From Stomoxys calcitrans (taxonomy: Eukaryota > Arthropoda > Insecta > Diptera > Muscidae), in assembly GCF_963082655.1 (NCBI RefSeq), contig NC_081553.1, positions 208,200,435 to 208,264,434 of the forward strand: a DNA stretch of 64,000 nucleotides, in the 5' to 3' direction. Every line of letters starts with the position of its first letter. Position 1 is the stretch's first letter. The notes under the pieces are model-generated. The model was not told where the DNA came from. It was given only the letters and a program-made list of their open reading frames with translations, and did not search any database. A program made the translations under genes and the position numbers. Below, one piece after another: positions 35,701 to 46,100 of the stretch.

Positions 35701-38267
35701 AGCTAGGATTGATGGCGACGTGCAAGATGTATGTCCCGATTGTAACCAGGGACCGCACCATACACGTCACCTGTTTAACTGCCCGGCCAGACCCAGATCC
35801 CTGTGGACGCACCCCATCTTAGTCGCAGAGTTCTTGGGTGTTGATACTCAACAGAATCACGGAGACGAAAGATAGAACACAATAAACTGCTACAACAACA
35901 ACCAGCTTTCTTGATACCCTATTTCGTGCAGTATAGACCAATCTCGCCCGCACCTGACGTTAGTGTCCCCTACATGGAATGTATGGGGATAGCAATCAGG
36001 CCTGACAATGCCTAGATAGAGCTATACAACGTGTAAATACCGCCAATTAGCAGTTAGCACCAAGATTATAAGCTCAGCATCAGAAGCTTGTTGTCTTGGT
36101 AATAGGGGACTTTAATGCGCGCCATCCTTTATGGTTATCCCTCCAGGTACCGACCCGAGGCACATGGTTTTGGCAGAGCATTCTGAGTTGTTTAAGGACG
36201 CACCCAACAGATTTACGGGTAATTCCAGCAGCTCGTCAGTTTAGTCCCGGCACGGGATGGTCATGAGCACTACACGGGCTGGAACTCTAAGCTCCGATTT
36301 GGTGTTCATTATGCTTCGTGTATGGAGTAGCTACAATTGCATTCTCAAACAATCAGCGGTATTGAGTGGAGAGTCTCAGTCGGAAGCCGGGCGGCACCAG
36401 CTATGCACATAGAAAAATGTGGTTCAAAAACAACAACAACATAACTTAGTAAAAGACGTCTCCTGGCAAGCCGTCATTTCATTGTGACCACCGTTTTTAT
36501 AATTCTTAACATTGACCGACCATTCTATTTCATACCTTTTAGCGCTGGACATATATCAATCAGAAGAAGGCTGATGCGGACGGCTTCACAGAATACACAA
36601 ATCGCCAGTTCGTTTACATGCTGCAGGACTCTTGGAAGAGTCCCAGAGAACGATTTCCCTTCTCTCGGTAATAGCCAAGACGCTTGGGGACTCCTCCAAA
36701 GCCTGGTTTAAGAAATTCTATTTGTTGCATTAGCACGGTTCTGAAGATTGCACAGCACAACAACTGCTTTGCATGCCATCACCGCACACATTTGCCATGG
36801 TTTCAATCACCCCATGGCACTAGACCTATCGAAATTCGACACGGTCAACCATGCAAAACTATTTGAGGATATCGCTTACACGCCACTCCACCCTAGCCTG
36901 AAACGCTGGTTCACGAAATATCTGTATGGTCGCCAATCATTTGTGGAATTTAGGGATAATAAGTCGAATCACCGTAGAGTGATACAGGGAGTTCCCCAAG
37001 GTGGGATGATATCTCCGGCACTGTTTAACCTATCCTCCATTCCACCCAAACCACATATTTGTCAAAAGTCACATATTTGGGAAAAAGGTCAAAAGAAGTA
37101 GAAGGACGCTTCTATATGTACGTTGAATTCAAAACAGCTTTCGACAGTCCTTTAGGACCAACGGTATTTGAACAATACTGGTTTTGGTAGTACAGCAAAT
37201 TAGTAAGATTTTGTAGGCCGAACTTTTTCCATATCTTTTCATACCTATCATCGAGAGAAGGGGTTTTAATGCGCAGGTATGAATAGAAATGGACATCCTG
37301 CCCAATTGTTGTTGTTGTCGCCACATACATGAATGTAGGATTGCGATCCTTGGCATGCTCTTTTTGGGAAGCAATGTAATTCCGATGCTACACCCAATCG
37401 CCGGGGGAACGCACAGGCATAGGTCGACATCACCGGTTGTTCAATTTCGGCAAAGCCTTTTCTTTATAATTAGATTATAAAGTGTGGGTGTATGTGAAGT
37501 CATGAGATAAATGAAAATAAATGTAGGGAATGAAAATGATTGATGTTGATTCGTTTCATTTCAGATTACTTTGCCCGCTCAACCTGGTACTATGAACTCT
37601 GAATCTCGTGTTCTGACCATACATGTGCCAGCTTCAGCACTACAAGAAAATCAACTGACACAAATATTGACTGCCCATCTTATATCGTCTATAATGTCTT
37701 TACCTACAACACTGGCATCATCAGTGCTACAGCAACATGTGAATGCGGCTCTGGTCAACGCAAACATGCAAAGTTTGTACACCAAATAAATTTGTTTACG
37801 AGTTCGTTCTCTAATATTAAATGAGGTTTCGATTTTTGTTTATAATAGAAAATTTTAATACATCTAAACAATTGGATGGCGCTTTGGATACCTCGGACGA
37901 AGATGAGAGTGAAGAGAGTGACGGTAATATGGATGACGATGACAACGATGATGTGGACAAGGATGACGAGTCCGATATAGACAATGAGGGTGGTGCTGAG
38001 GAAGAGCCATTGAATAGCGAAGACGATGTTACCGATGAGGATGCCACCGATCTGTTTGATACTGATAATGTCATAGTGTGTCAATATGACAAGGTTTGTT
38101 GTTGACAGTAAAAAAAACTCAAAAGTTGAATATAATACTCACATTTCATATTGTCGTAGATAACACGCTCTCGCAACAAATGGAAATTCTATCTTAAAGA
38201 TGGCATCATGAATATAGGCGGAAAAGATTATGTCTTTCAAAAATCCAATGGTGATGCCGAATGGTAG
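23792..38267 (+). CDS. TfIIA-L: Transcription factor IIA large subunit (alpha/beta precursor)
   Basis: TFIIA stabilises TBP on TATA DNA in the nucleus. Coding exons: ..23812 (…ALCQSSV), 33479-33676, 33825-33833 (9 nt), 33892-34362, 37565-37772, 37849-38093, 38160-38267 (stop TAG). All are GT-AG and phases agree, giving about 420 codons. N-terminal four-helix-bundle part: 'LKVYHAVIEDVISSVRDAFLDDG'. The middle is Ala/Gln/Pro-rich and ends 'LDPNRIMPVN|ITLP'. A conserved central block follows ('ALQENQLTQILTAHL'). The QLDG processing site (taspase-type, QVDG in human) precedes a long acidic tract, then 'VIVCQYDK|ITRSRNKWKFYLKDG' for the TBP-contacting beta barrel, ending 'GDAEW'. Intron 1 (9.7 kb) holds a copia element and intron 4 (3.2 kb) holds LINE and SINE pieces. 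In exon 1 the frame is open back to a TAA at 23729 without any ATG, so the true start is unresolved. AATAAA at 38448 is the likely polyadenylation signal. Confidence 0.93.
24395..24852 (+). repeat. two family B 3' ends
   Basis: Copies at about 24395-24486 and 24755-24852, both with 'ttgtacg-accggattgacccgatg' and a CAACAACAA tail, about 370 bases apart inside TfIIA-L intron 1. The sequence between them is unrecognised. Confidence 0.65.
24985..25085 (-). repeat. family A retroposon 3' end
   Basis: Reversed tail 'gttgttgttattgta', then 'ggtccaaaggattgatcgccgcg' (decayed hairpin) and 'gttgcc'. 5'-truncated. Bases 25085-26110 after it hold no recognised feature. Confidence 0.5.
26772..28019 (-). 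pseudogene. copia RT-RNase H, downstream of the frame break
   Basis: The open frame of 415 aa holds the RT core: 'HQLDVKTAFLHGDL' (first catalytic Asp), 'LILYVDDVLVVG' (YVDD), and 'MGLYGLKQAPKCW'-type region 'KSLYGLKQAPKCWN'. RNase H follows: 'GYADADWATDLSDRKSVSGY', 'SSSEAEYIALS' and 'IKHHFVRD'. The stop codon (26772-26774) almost touches the polypurine tract. Without the upstream frame it has no natural start, so it is expressed only if the break is bypassed; it is called a broken part. Confidence 0.88.
28025..30640 (-). CDS. copia gag-protease-integrase and start of RT, 871 aa, ends at a frame break
   Basis: This is the first reading frame of the element. Gag region 1-~190, with zinc knuckle CFKCDKFGHKSKDC near residue 218. 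Protease active site DSGASDHL. Integrase zinc motif from 'WHKRLGHIG' to 'CDICTEAK', and integrase core acidic residues in 'HSDVCGPI', 'IDDYS' and 'PQQNGVSERFNRT'. The start of RT is 'KTKWVFKLKEDCNGNLTKYKARLVAKGF'-like; the frame then runs off into 'PMPPLLS' and stops. The start ATG lies inside the tRNA primer-binding site. Compared with the family, a few codons around 28065 are lost, which shifts the frame; the rest of RT continues in the next frame. Confidence 0.9.
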   Translation of the reverse strand: MGEIKEVHGIPQFNGQGFDDWQFRVKIHLDSLDLLEVLTGDPPDDATKKVEFKKKDKKAMDRIVSFLHADCISFVRDKETAKAMWQSLQSVFAKKSVTNQVLIRKQLAKMKMNDGDSIVSHVMAFENLIRKLKLSGACVEESDVLAQLFLTLPDKYDPLVTAMQNMENGQLTFNIVKERLISEEAKFLDRDQANVEEKAAFSSKKNAFRKAKPRFNGKCFKCDKFGHKSKDCWQREARSAKTNTKAVAFMAYRNRTRAEKAEIVFKLDSGASDHLAKDKDIFSTMSSLDNPVEINVAKDNESIVAKNVGVVQGVSNKGIDITMKDVLYAPTLRDNLLSVRKLTKAGLKVNFVKNKAMILKDGEEIASAYLRGNLYELTLTHKENGAFICHQNNFEIWHKRLGHIGTSGMKNVLQQNLIKENIKPNVLGFCDICTEAKQCREPFDGTRSRSTRLLERIHSDVCGPITPVAWDGSKYFVSFIDDYSHFAMIFCIKKKSEVFQKFKEYEAMVTTMFPNVKISNLTIDQGTEYLSKAQLEWYKSKGIQVEPTIAYTPQQNGVSERFNRTVTEKIRAMILDSGVPKFLWNEAALAAVYVINRIPTRALNEMVTPAEKWFGNKPNYDKLRIFGTKAYAWIPDKCRKKLDSKSKKTIFIGYAPNGYRLWDMQARKVILARDVKFDENCFRYKGLVNESSEPKIIWSIHEQEGEDGNDAVSAEENSANNKAESEEPIAQMNEQNEVTSDEDDSQNSAEENDPDIGKRRSLRIKQFPMKFMDYITGHEANVVQNNIPESFNEIFNRDDTDSWMQAVNDELNSMKKNHVWDLVKPPVGAKILKTKWVFKLKEDCNGNLTKYKARLVAKGFLQKQPMPPLLS
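31490..31765. repeat. LINE 3'-end-like fragment
   Basis: 'ttcattttattaatcattctttgtaatatgaagcctataaggcctataa' resembles 39420-39485 ('…ttcatttcatgcaatgcgaagccatcaggcctataaa'), so the two are probably ends of one LINE family. No coding part is visible here. Bases 31060-31490 hold AT-rich sequence without recognised features. Confidence 0.4.
31765..32640 (-). repeat. family D element, reverse orientation, with nested family B
   Basis: It starts with the decayed end palindrome ('caagtaaaaatgcattaacttcggccgggctaaactttgg'). It continues as ~155-bp repeats ('cggtctatatggcagctatatccaaatctggaccgatctg', 'aatcgg-taatacatgtggcttttatgggccc'). A family B 3' end is embedded at 31945-32045. It lies in TfIIA-L intron 1. 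Confidence 0.75.
32640..32945 (-). pseudogene. LINE RT C-terminal fragment
   Basis: The reverse strand encodes 'SVIEFVDRHKCLGIIIIDSEL' followed by 'FQSHIDALTGRVWACLRKTYS', the region after the RT active site in Jockey/I-like elements ('KCLGIIID…HI'). It is truncated at both ends. Confidence 0.6.
33825..33833 (+). other. TfIIA-L: TfIIA-L 9-nt microexon (Pro-Thr-Lys)
   Basis: CCAACAAAG is preceded by 'caaatatcag' and followed by 'gtacgta', so both splice signals are present. The flanking exons are both phase 0 here. Inclusion gives …NNPK-PTK-AQVAKAKK…, which lines up with a three-residue segment ending in Lys that I recall at this place in the Drosophila protein. Skipping it also keeps the frame. 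Confidence 0.75.
34520..35120 (-). repeat. family D remnant
   Basis: Diverged ~150-bp repeats with 'cgaaatcaggtaataaatgcgccttttat', 'gatcggactatagcagctaccatat' and 'aaatcgggtaataaatg'. It is much more decayed than the other arrays. TfIIA-L intron 4. Confidence 0.55.
35145..35455 (-). repeat. tRNA-derived SINE
   Basis: Complete reversed copy. The body ('aaatttgcccatgaacattccattaaggaacagg', 'ggcgtgccgcagtgc') is followed by the tRNA-like head with B box GGATTCGAATCC (read on either strand) near 35392 and 'catgttaacctctgcgttac'. Confidence 0.8.
35655..37060 (+). pseudogene. Jockey-type LINE remnants interrupted by family A
   Basis: Three pieces lie in TfIIA-L intron 4. 35655-35900: ORF2 C-terminus ('VCPDCNQGPHHTRHLFNCPAR', 'AEFLGVDTQQN') plus the tail ctacaacaacaac. 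35990-36240: endonuclease motif 'VIGDFNARHP' of another copy. 36480-37060: the RT part, with 'LDLSKFDTVNHAKLF' and 'IQGVPQGGMISPALFNL'. A family A copy at 36245-36440 lies between the endonuclease and RT pieces, suggesting insertion into this LINE. All frames are broken. Confidence 0.65.
36245..36445 (+). repeat. family A retroposon inserted in a LINE
   Basis: Begins 'cccggcacgggatggtcatgagcactacacgggctgg' (same start as the 350-bp copy) and ends 'atgtggttcaaaaacaacaacaac'. It is internally deleted, lacking the hairpin region. Confidence 0.65.
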
Positions 38268-38504
38268 TTTCAAATGCAAAGAGGTATGACACAAAATACT
38301 TACCAAGTTTCACCTGTGCTTATATAGTAATACAAAAACAAATATCGTTAGTAAGTTAATTATCTTAGAATTGTTGCTATTCTGTACAAGAAGATGATGT
38401 AAATTTTTTCTTTCTTAAAATGCATATACAAACATACATAAAATACAAATAAACATTGCGAAAATGGTATTTAAAAACTGTCTTTTAATAATCGATTGAT
38501 ACCA

Positions 38505-39420
38505 AAGAAAAGCCTACAAAGATAATAATGTGGTGAGACTGGAAATCCGACTCAGGTATTTATTGTGTATTTAGAGGGAAAATCCCTTTTTATAGCAGTT
38601 GAAATACATCAACAGGCAATTTGCTGATAATTAGTTACTAATGTGTTTTTTATGTGAATCTTGTAAACACTATTTGTCTGGTTCAATCGTGTATGGCTGG
38701 ATTATGGATGGTACCCTGGGTCGCTTAAAAAAAGCAACTAACTGTTGTTGTAGCAGAGTGTTGCGTTCCATCTTTCATCTGCTTGGTTCTGTTGAATATC
38801 CAGATCAAGGAACTCTGCGACTAAGGCGGGGTGTGTTCAGAGTACACAATAGCTTTTTACCGTTTCTGTGTCTGCATGAATGTTGTCTAGAACCGCTTGA
38901 GGTTCTCTTTTGTAGCGCTGAACCCCTCGCTGTAGATCATTAAGATCCATCTTAAGGCTTTTGAGCTGTTGATACCTATCCACAAGATGATGATTTGGAT
39001 GGTTCCTGTGATAACAGCCCAGATGACATTGCTTGGACCGCATGTAGTTATGTCTTCGCACGAGTAGGATATTTGTCTCCTGACGGAGGTGGTCCATAGT
39101 TCGAAGACCGACCTTCCGACAGATCTGAACCTCACGCTCTAGATAATGTAGACCCACCTTAAAGATTCTGGGCGGTGGATACCTATCCATAAGATAATAT
39201 TTTGAATGGTCTTTCCGATAATAACCCAGAAGGTATTGCTTGGACAGCATGATGGGGTCGGTCCACGTGAGAACTGAGGAGACATCTCGTTGCAATTTGA
39301 AGAGCGGCATTCTGACAGATCTGACCTCTGTTTATTTCTAGATTCAGGAGACCTCTGTTTATTTCTAGATTCAGGGGACCAATCACGGCATTCAAGTTCG
39401 AGATCTTTCAATCGAATTGT
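38505..39420 (-). repeat. Jockey tail and an unidentified repeat with 207-bp internal duplication
   Basis: 38738-38845 is a reversed Jockey 3' end (gttgttgtagcagagtgttg…ctgttgaatatccagatc). Beyond it, the block with 'gatacctatcca-aagat' occurs at 38971 and again at 39178, with ~75% similarity over at least 130 bases. On the minus strand the duplicated segments read as open frames with repeated 'ILWIGI' motifs. The family is not recognised. Confidence 0.45.
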
Positions 39421-39424
39421 AAAT

Positions 39425-40200
39425 TTTATTTATTTATTTATTTCATTTCATGCAATGCGAAGCCATCAGGCCTATAAATAATCACACTATGCATAAGACG
39501 TACTTTTTCTAACATAAGTTAAAAAACTACTTAAAACATTTTTCGAATCACGACAGTCGATAACGAGTTTCGTTATTTCGAAATAATATTCGATTGCTTT
39601 GTTGTCATCAAGATGGATTTCTTTTGATAAGCGGCAAGTAGCTTCTGCATTTAGATTTACAAAGCAAGGAAATATTTTTTTTTGATTCCCTGCCGTCGAT
39701 AAATAAATATTCCTATTTGTTTTGTTTCTTATTCGCTTCGATCGAATGCTGTGATTTTTTCGTATCGACAATTTGTTCGAAGCAAAAACGAATACGTTAT
39801 CGAATGCCGTGGTTATGCCTAAGCTCGCTGATTCTGGGGGTAGTGGTGTCGCGCCACGAATCCCATCAGTCTCCCTTGCGAGTACTGCTGCCTGCGCCAT
39901 GAATTTGGACGGCACTTGGGGTATTCGATCGGCTGGTATAAAGCGAGCATCTGCTGCTGCGTTAATGATGTCTCGGAATTTCCTCTTGGCAACCAGCGCA
40001 CTTGAGGGGTGTCTTCTCTAAATCCGACCCAATCGGAATTCTTCTGATTGATAAACGTCTGGCGTTCAGGTGTTATGAAATCGGGTGGAAATCTTGGCAA
40101 CTAGCGCACTTGAGGGGGTGTCTTCTCTAAATCCGACCCAATCGGAATTCTTCTGACTGATAAACGTCTGGCGCTCAGGGGTTATGAAATCGGGTGGTTG
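39425..40200 (-). pseudogene. LINE 3' end (I/Outcast-like) with short tandem duplication
   Basis: An open minus-strand frame at 39487-39915 ends 'YYFEITKLVIDCRDSKNVLSSFL', a pattern seen at the C-terminus of some I-type LINE products. The 3' side (39424-39485) is 'gcctataa' repeat sequence shared with 31500. Further upstream, a ~105-bp block ('cttggcaac-agcgcacttgagg…gttatgaaatcgggtgg') is duplicated at 39985 and 40093. Confidence 0.4.
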
Positions 40201-40464
40201 GTCAATGGTGAGTATTATAGGGAGGTGGTCTGTTCGCAAAGAAATAACGGCTTGCCAGGAATACGATCACGGTGGCTAGACCATGTCGTTAAAATGAATG
40301 AATAAGCAACAGCTTACAAGTTGTATAAAAATTGACCCTAACGGTAAATGCTAAAAAGGGGATGAGCAAAATTCCAATGAAATGATGGATAAAGACGATT
40401 GAGGTGCCTGGTAATCTATTCTGGTTCGAATAATGGAATCAAGTATAACTACTACTAAATTTCT

Positions 40465-40740
40465 AATGAACATTCCATTAAGGAACAGGGATACTTCTCT
40501 CATATCAATGAGTGCAGTTCGATTAAAGTTTAAGCCCAATGATAAGGGGCATCCTTTTTTTATGCCGAGTCCGAACGGCATGCCGATTAGCGACACCGCT
40601 TGGTAGAGAAGTTGTTTTTAAATGGCAGGATATCTCACAAACATATACAGCATTAGTAAGAGAATAATTACGGTTGACATTTTTCTGATGTTCACGCCGC
40701 GATTTGAACCCAGGCGTTCGCCGACATAAGCGGACTCTGG
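40465..40740 (-). repeat. tRNA-derived SINE
   Basis: Body 'gaacattccattaaggaacagg', 'gagtgcagttcgattaaag', 'ccgaacggcatgccg', then the head with 'gcgatttgaacccaggcgttcg' (B box decayed) near 40702. No gene is seen between 40200 and the SINE. Confidence 0.75.
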
Positions 40741-40837
40741 CCATAGAGCTGGCAAACTTTCGATAATCGCAACATTCGATATTTTTAATAATAAATATCG
40801 ATAGCATCGATACTATCGTTAATTTCCCATCACCCAT

Positions 40838-41092
40838 GGCAAAACAATTGAAGGTGGTCTCATTTGTACAACAACCACAAATCATATGGTGCAATCCGCC
40901 ATCTTGCCATCAAGCTGATCGACATTTTGCCAACACACACAAAAAAATTTGTGTGCATGTGTGTATACGTGTGCGTACATGAGCAGAGAATATGCGAGAA
41001 AGAAGATAACAACAAAGAGAATGCAAACAAAAATCTGACATCTAATACCATCAAACCTGGCCGGCTGTTAACAGCTGTTTGCGAAAATTGGA
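40838..41092 (-). repeat. family E repeat, reverse copy
   Basis: Reads 'catggcaaaacaattgaaggtggtctcatttgtacaacaacc' through 'accatcaaacctggccggctgttaacagctgtttgcg'. It is nearly co-linear with the reverse complement of 20998-21255. A cluster of ATCGAT-type sites (40765-40830) lies just before it. Confidence 0.7.
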
Positions 41093-41099
41093 AGTTAAA

Positions 41100-43183
41100 A
41101 TTAGGATATCGATTTCTGTAGAAGCAATATCGAATAAATAAGTCATGAGAGAAATTGTACACAATTTTAGCCCAATCAGATGAAAATTGCGCCCTCTATT
41201 GGCGCAATGTGTCTTATATGATACATTCCGTATCGTTTGTTGGGGGTTGTTTTTTACACTGGTGAGAAAAAAAATTCATTTTGCTGTATCAATCGACTAT
41301 TTTTTCTAACACTAACAAATTTTGACGTTTGTCAAAACATAAAATTTTAATTTAAATTCACCACGCTAAACGTCATATTTTTACAAACCCTACGACTTTG
41401 CTATCAATCGAGTCAAGTATAAATTAAATTAAAATTTCATAGGCTGCTTTGTTGAAATTTCCAATACCGACGAGCGGTTGAAATTCTTTTTATCAATAGT
41501 GCCGCTGACTAATGCCAGGGAAATGTATAGGATTTTATTTAGCGTTTAGAAAAGAGATTCACACATTTAAAAGATTTATTTTATTTTTTATTTCACACAA
41601 GATTTAGTTTATATGCTTTATTTTACAATGGGGTATGTTGTGTTTTTCATAGTCACTTATCGTCATATTTTTATTTATATATAAATATGTATTGTTAACA
41701 CACCATATTCTCTATTAAAATGTTGTATTAAAAAAATATGTTCTTGCTTCTTCGTTTAGAAATTATACTTTTACCTTCCTCGTCACGTTTTAAAACAAGA
41801 CGTCGTTAAGATGATGCTTGAAAGTCTACAAAAAAAAATCATTACCAAAAACCGAAAAATAATGGTGGAATAGGGAAAACTATATTACATACCCAAATAT
41901 TACAAAAAAAAAAAATGAAAAACTAAAAAACAATAACATATCGAAGAAAAAAAAAACGACTAATTTAAGAAAATTTGATTTTGTGTAGTTTAATACATAT
42001 AAGTGTGTGGGGACTTGATGTAGTATTTGTATATATTTTATAATAAGACCTACAAAACAATTCACTTGTTTTAAAATTTAGATTTAAAAACATTTTCAAA
42101 ATAGCAATAAGTTTTGTATAGAGATAGAATTTCGTTTTGGGTTTCAAATTATATAAACTAAAAAAAAACTCCTCTATAATCTGCCTTAGATGTGAGTTTT
42201 CTTTTTTGACATTTACAAAATCATAAAATGTGTTTATATTAATACATTATATATGCAGATGTGTGTATTGCATATGGCTTAAGGGATGACTTAAGATAAA
42301 CACAAGACTTTAAAGGGCATGATAAAGTGAGCCTTGTAACTCGTTATCTTAAGCTACAAATTTCAATTATGAGCTATACAAGCTTCCAATTTAGGCTCCG
42401 CCCCTCTTGTATTCGGACATACAAATAATCAAGACTTTGTAGCATTTTTTTATTTATTGTTACTTATGCAGCTAAACTTATAAACTATAAAAATATTCAT
42501 TTTTGGGGTTCAAAGAAATGGCGAAATAGAAAAATCGAACAAAATGTATTGCAAATGACTTTTGTATGACTTTTTTTTTTAATCTGTCACATTTGAATGA
42601 AGTATTGTAAAATAGAGCGCTAAGCACTTTATAATTGTTTTTAGTAACAAGCCATCATATTCAAAAAATATTTGTTTCGGAAACTTATGAAATGTCCAAA
42701 AAGTTTATAGCAGCAACTCTTTAACCCCATGCAATGCATATGCTAATGCATCGTTTAGTAAAAGAAACATTTCTTATTAACATTACAAATATCAAATTTG
42801 TGTTTGCTTTATTTTGTGTTGGGTGTATGTAGTATGTATGTTTTCATTTTTAAACAAATTGTACAAAAAATGTACTCTTTTATTAGTAAATATTTATTTC
42901 ATAATGCTGCTCTTGTCAATTATTGATCAAAAATATTTCTGTTTTATTAATAATAATGAATGTCAAAAAAAAAAGAGAAATTGCGAAATTTTTATGTTTA
43001 GTTCTATCAGTTAGAAATTGCATGCTTTAAGCAACAATTTTAGTTGTTGTTCTTCTCTCTGTGTGTGTATGTGATTTCTTTTCATTATATATGCAGCAGT
43101 TCGTTGGTGTGTGGCGTTTGTAGTTTTATAGGCGGTGATGGTGTCGCCGCCATCCCCCATCGATCAACTTTAATGCATGTTGA
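41100..43183 (-). other. probable woc 3' UTR and AT-rich flank
   Basis: Very AT-rich (long runs of A and T), with no credible ORF or repeat. It directly follows the woc stop codon at 43184 on the minus strand, so a long 3' UTR is plausible; I did not identify the poly(A) site. The segment 41100-41540 may be intergenic. Confidence 0.35.
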
Positions 43184-46100
43184 TTAACTTGTCAATAGGG
43201 CAATATTTATTTCCTTAACCATTTTTACACGATGTAACATTTTTTGTAAAGATTCTTGACTTAAGGGCTGAGTCGAATACCAAACCGGAGAGTCGGGTAC
43301 ACAAGATCGCTCCGGTTGTAAATAGAAGACGTCATTACGCGTTTTAACGCTTTCCGGACTAAAAACAAAAGCAAATTCATGTTATATTGTGTTTCTTTTT
43401 TTATAGGATTTCGGATTTACCATTTAGAAAGATAAAATTCGTATAAACGAACAGGGCAGCGTAGAGGGTTTTCTTCGTTCTCCTGTTGTTCATAAACCTT
43501 TTTCTTGCGGGGATTGGCTTCTGAAATGATGATAACATGTAAAATATTTGACAACATTTTAAAAACGACATACAGCTGTTAGTTTTAAAAATAAAGAAAT
43601 AAAAAAAGGTAAACAATGTAGTAAAAATTCGTTTATCGTCTGTGGGCGGGTTGAAATACTGGCGAGAACATCAGAAAAAATTTTCAGCGGTGGTTATCCC
43701 CTCCTATTGTGAGTTTCTGTACCATTCGGTATGGCAGCCATGTATAAACTTCTTTACAAGGAGGTGTCGCATTGCGGCACATATAATATGGCGGCCACCG
43801 TAGCGCAGAGGTTAGCATGTCTGCCTATGACGCTGAACATCGGGTTGGAATACTGGCGAGAACATCAGAAAAAATTTTCAGCGGTGGTTATCCCCTCCTA
43901 TTGCTGGCGATATTTGTGAGTTACTGTACCATTTGGTATGGCAGCCATGTATAAACTTCTTTACAAAGAGGTGTCGCATTGCGGCACGCCGTTCGGACTC
44001 AGCAATAAAAAGAAGGCCCCTTATCATTGTGCTTAAACTTGAATCGGACAGCTCTCATTGATATGTTAGAAGTTTGCTCCTGCTCCTTAATGAAATGTTC
44101 ATGAGCAAAATTTGCAATGGATGTCGAAAGCTGAACCAAAGTCATGATGTTAAATATCAGCAGCATAGCACCAAAAAATAAGTAAAGTCCGAAAACTCCA
44201 CCAAAGAATTAAACATCACACCGATGGTTTTGGCACAGCCAAATCTAATTAGAGATAAAGAAGGCAATCTGATACGAGATTCACATTCTGTGCTTAAGAT
44301 ATGGAAAGAACATTTTTCCTAGCTGCCGGTAACGAGGAAACCTCAAAATCTAACCCCTAATAACTGTACAGAATGTATACACCGATGGTTTTGGCACAGC
44401 CAAATACTACTTAGAGACAAAGAAGGCAATCTGATACAAGATTCACATTCTGTGCTTAAGATATAGAAAGAACACTAACTAGCTGCAGGTATTCGATAGT
44501 GCCGGTAACGAGGATACCTCTAACCCCTAATGACTGTATAGAATGTATACCTTCTAGTCAGAATGCGGTTAGCTTAGCAATAAATCGGATAAAGAACAAC
44601 AAAACAGCAAGAGCCCTGAGCTGCCAGCTATAAACTATGTGTATATGAGCGGAAGCGATACACTGATGAGGCATATGGATTAGCTGGTCTGCGAAATTTT
44701 ATAATGATTTGGAACCTTAGCAAACTGGCTGGTTGACTTCCAAACTGAATCAAAGCAAAGTTAGGATATCGTTCTAATGCGGTGTTTAAACTTCGTACGC
44801 ATGCAAATTACTGAATCAAAGCAACTGCGGGCTCTATTATTATTATTAAATATGTTAAAAAAAATCAAATAAGTGTTAAATATATTAAAAATGTTACCCA
44901 CACATGCCTTAATTTATTACCCTGTCTTTTCTTTTAATCTTTTTTTTATAGTATGTGCAATAGCAAAAAAAAAGTTTAAGCTTGGTTGCTTTAATGGTGC
45001 GTAAAAAATTCTTTACCGATACATTTTGAAATAGTGTACAATGTAGAAGTTTAGTTTCGTGACATTTTGAAACACTGTACATTATTCGAATACAAATCAA
45101 TTAACATTTTGTAAGTCAGGCACTATGTCCCATACAGAACTGTGTGGAAAGAAAGTCTTGTCCCCACTGTGGAACGATTTTCGCCCTTGATTAGGGGACT
45201 TATTAAATCACATTAGATGTGGAGGCTTTAAGGGTCATACATTGGTAGGTCGTCTACCAGAGAACTGCATGAGACCGAAAATTTGCCACTCAACAGCCAC
45301 TTTGGCCAAAGCAATTGTCTATATCGCATGCCGCATAAAAACAAAGTTGGCTAGAAACACACTTTCTAGTCAGAATGCGGTTATACAATAGAGTGAGAGA
45401 TGCGGCACGTTTTAGTAATCGTTCAGTGGATTTGGTTTTCAATTTGGTCAACCGACATCGTGTTTTGTTTGCAATTGAAACCACTCAGATGAGTGTCATA
45501 TGAAGCCAAAGCAAGCAGAGGATTGAGACATCAAGTTTTGTAGAGCGGCATAGATATACTCCGCTGTTTTTTTCACTTGCGTTTTAATTTTTGGATGAGA
45601 ATTACTTTTATCGGTGATCTACGTGCTGTCTGTCTCCGTCTGATGAAAAGTGGCAGACTTACTTTCATTTTTTTTTTTCTTTACCCAAGCCATTACAAAG
45701 CACGCAAATTAACTTCAGCTCTCATAGCATTGAAAGGTAGCTGAGCATGTATGTCTTTTTTTCAGTTGCGCTAAATGCAAGCCATCATGCGTATTGCTTA
45801 AAATGCAAAATATGATTGGCTTTCATGTTATGATCATCGGCAAACGCACTTACAATCGCTCAACGGATTTAAAGGAGCATTTTATTTTTTGCTCCTTGAG
45901 AGTCGTAAGCGCCGACAAAGATTGCTGGTATAAGGTGTGAGCGTGCCATTCGTTTCGTGTACACTCATTTTTAATGTGGCTTGCTGCTGTCTACGATGTA
46001 AGTACGACACTAACCATGTTTGACACATTGCAATTGTGGTGTGTTAAAGGTATTTTGGGCGGGCTGCAAGAATCGCGATTTCGGCCTTTGCCAGGGGCCT

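Noticed and set aside
37821..38105. Separate acidic-protein gene
   Set aside because: This is exon 6 of TfIIA-L, shown by splice phases on both sides and by the acidic tract after the QLDG site.
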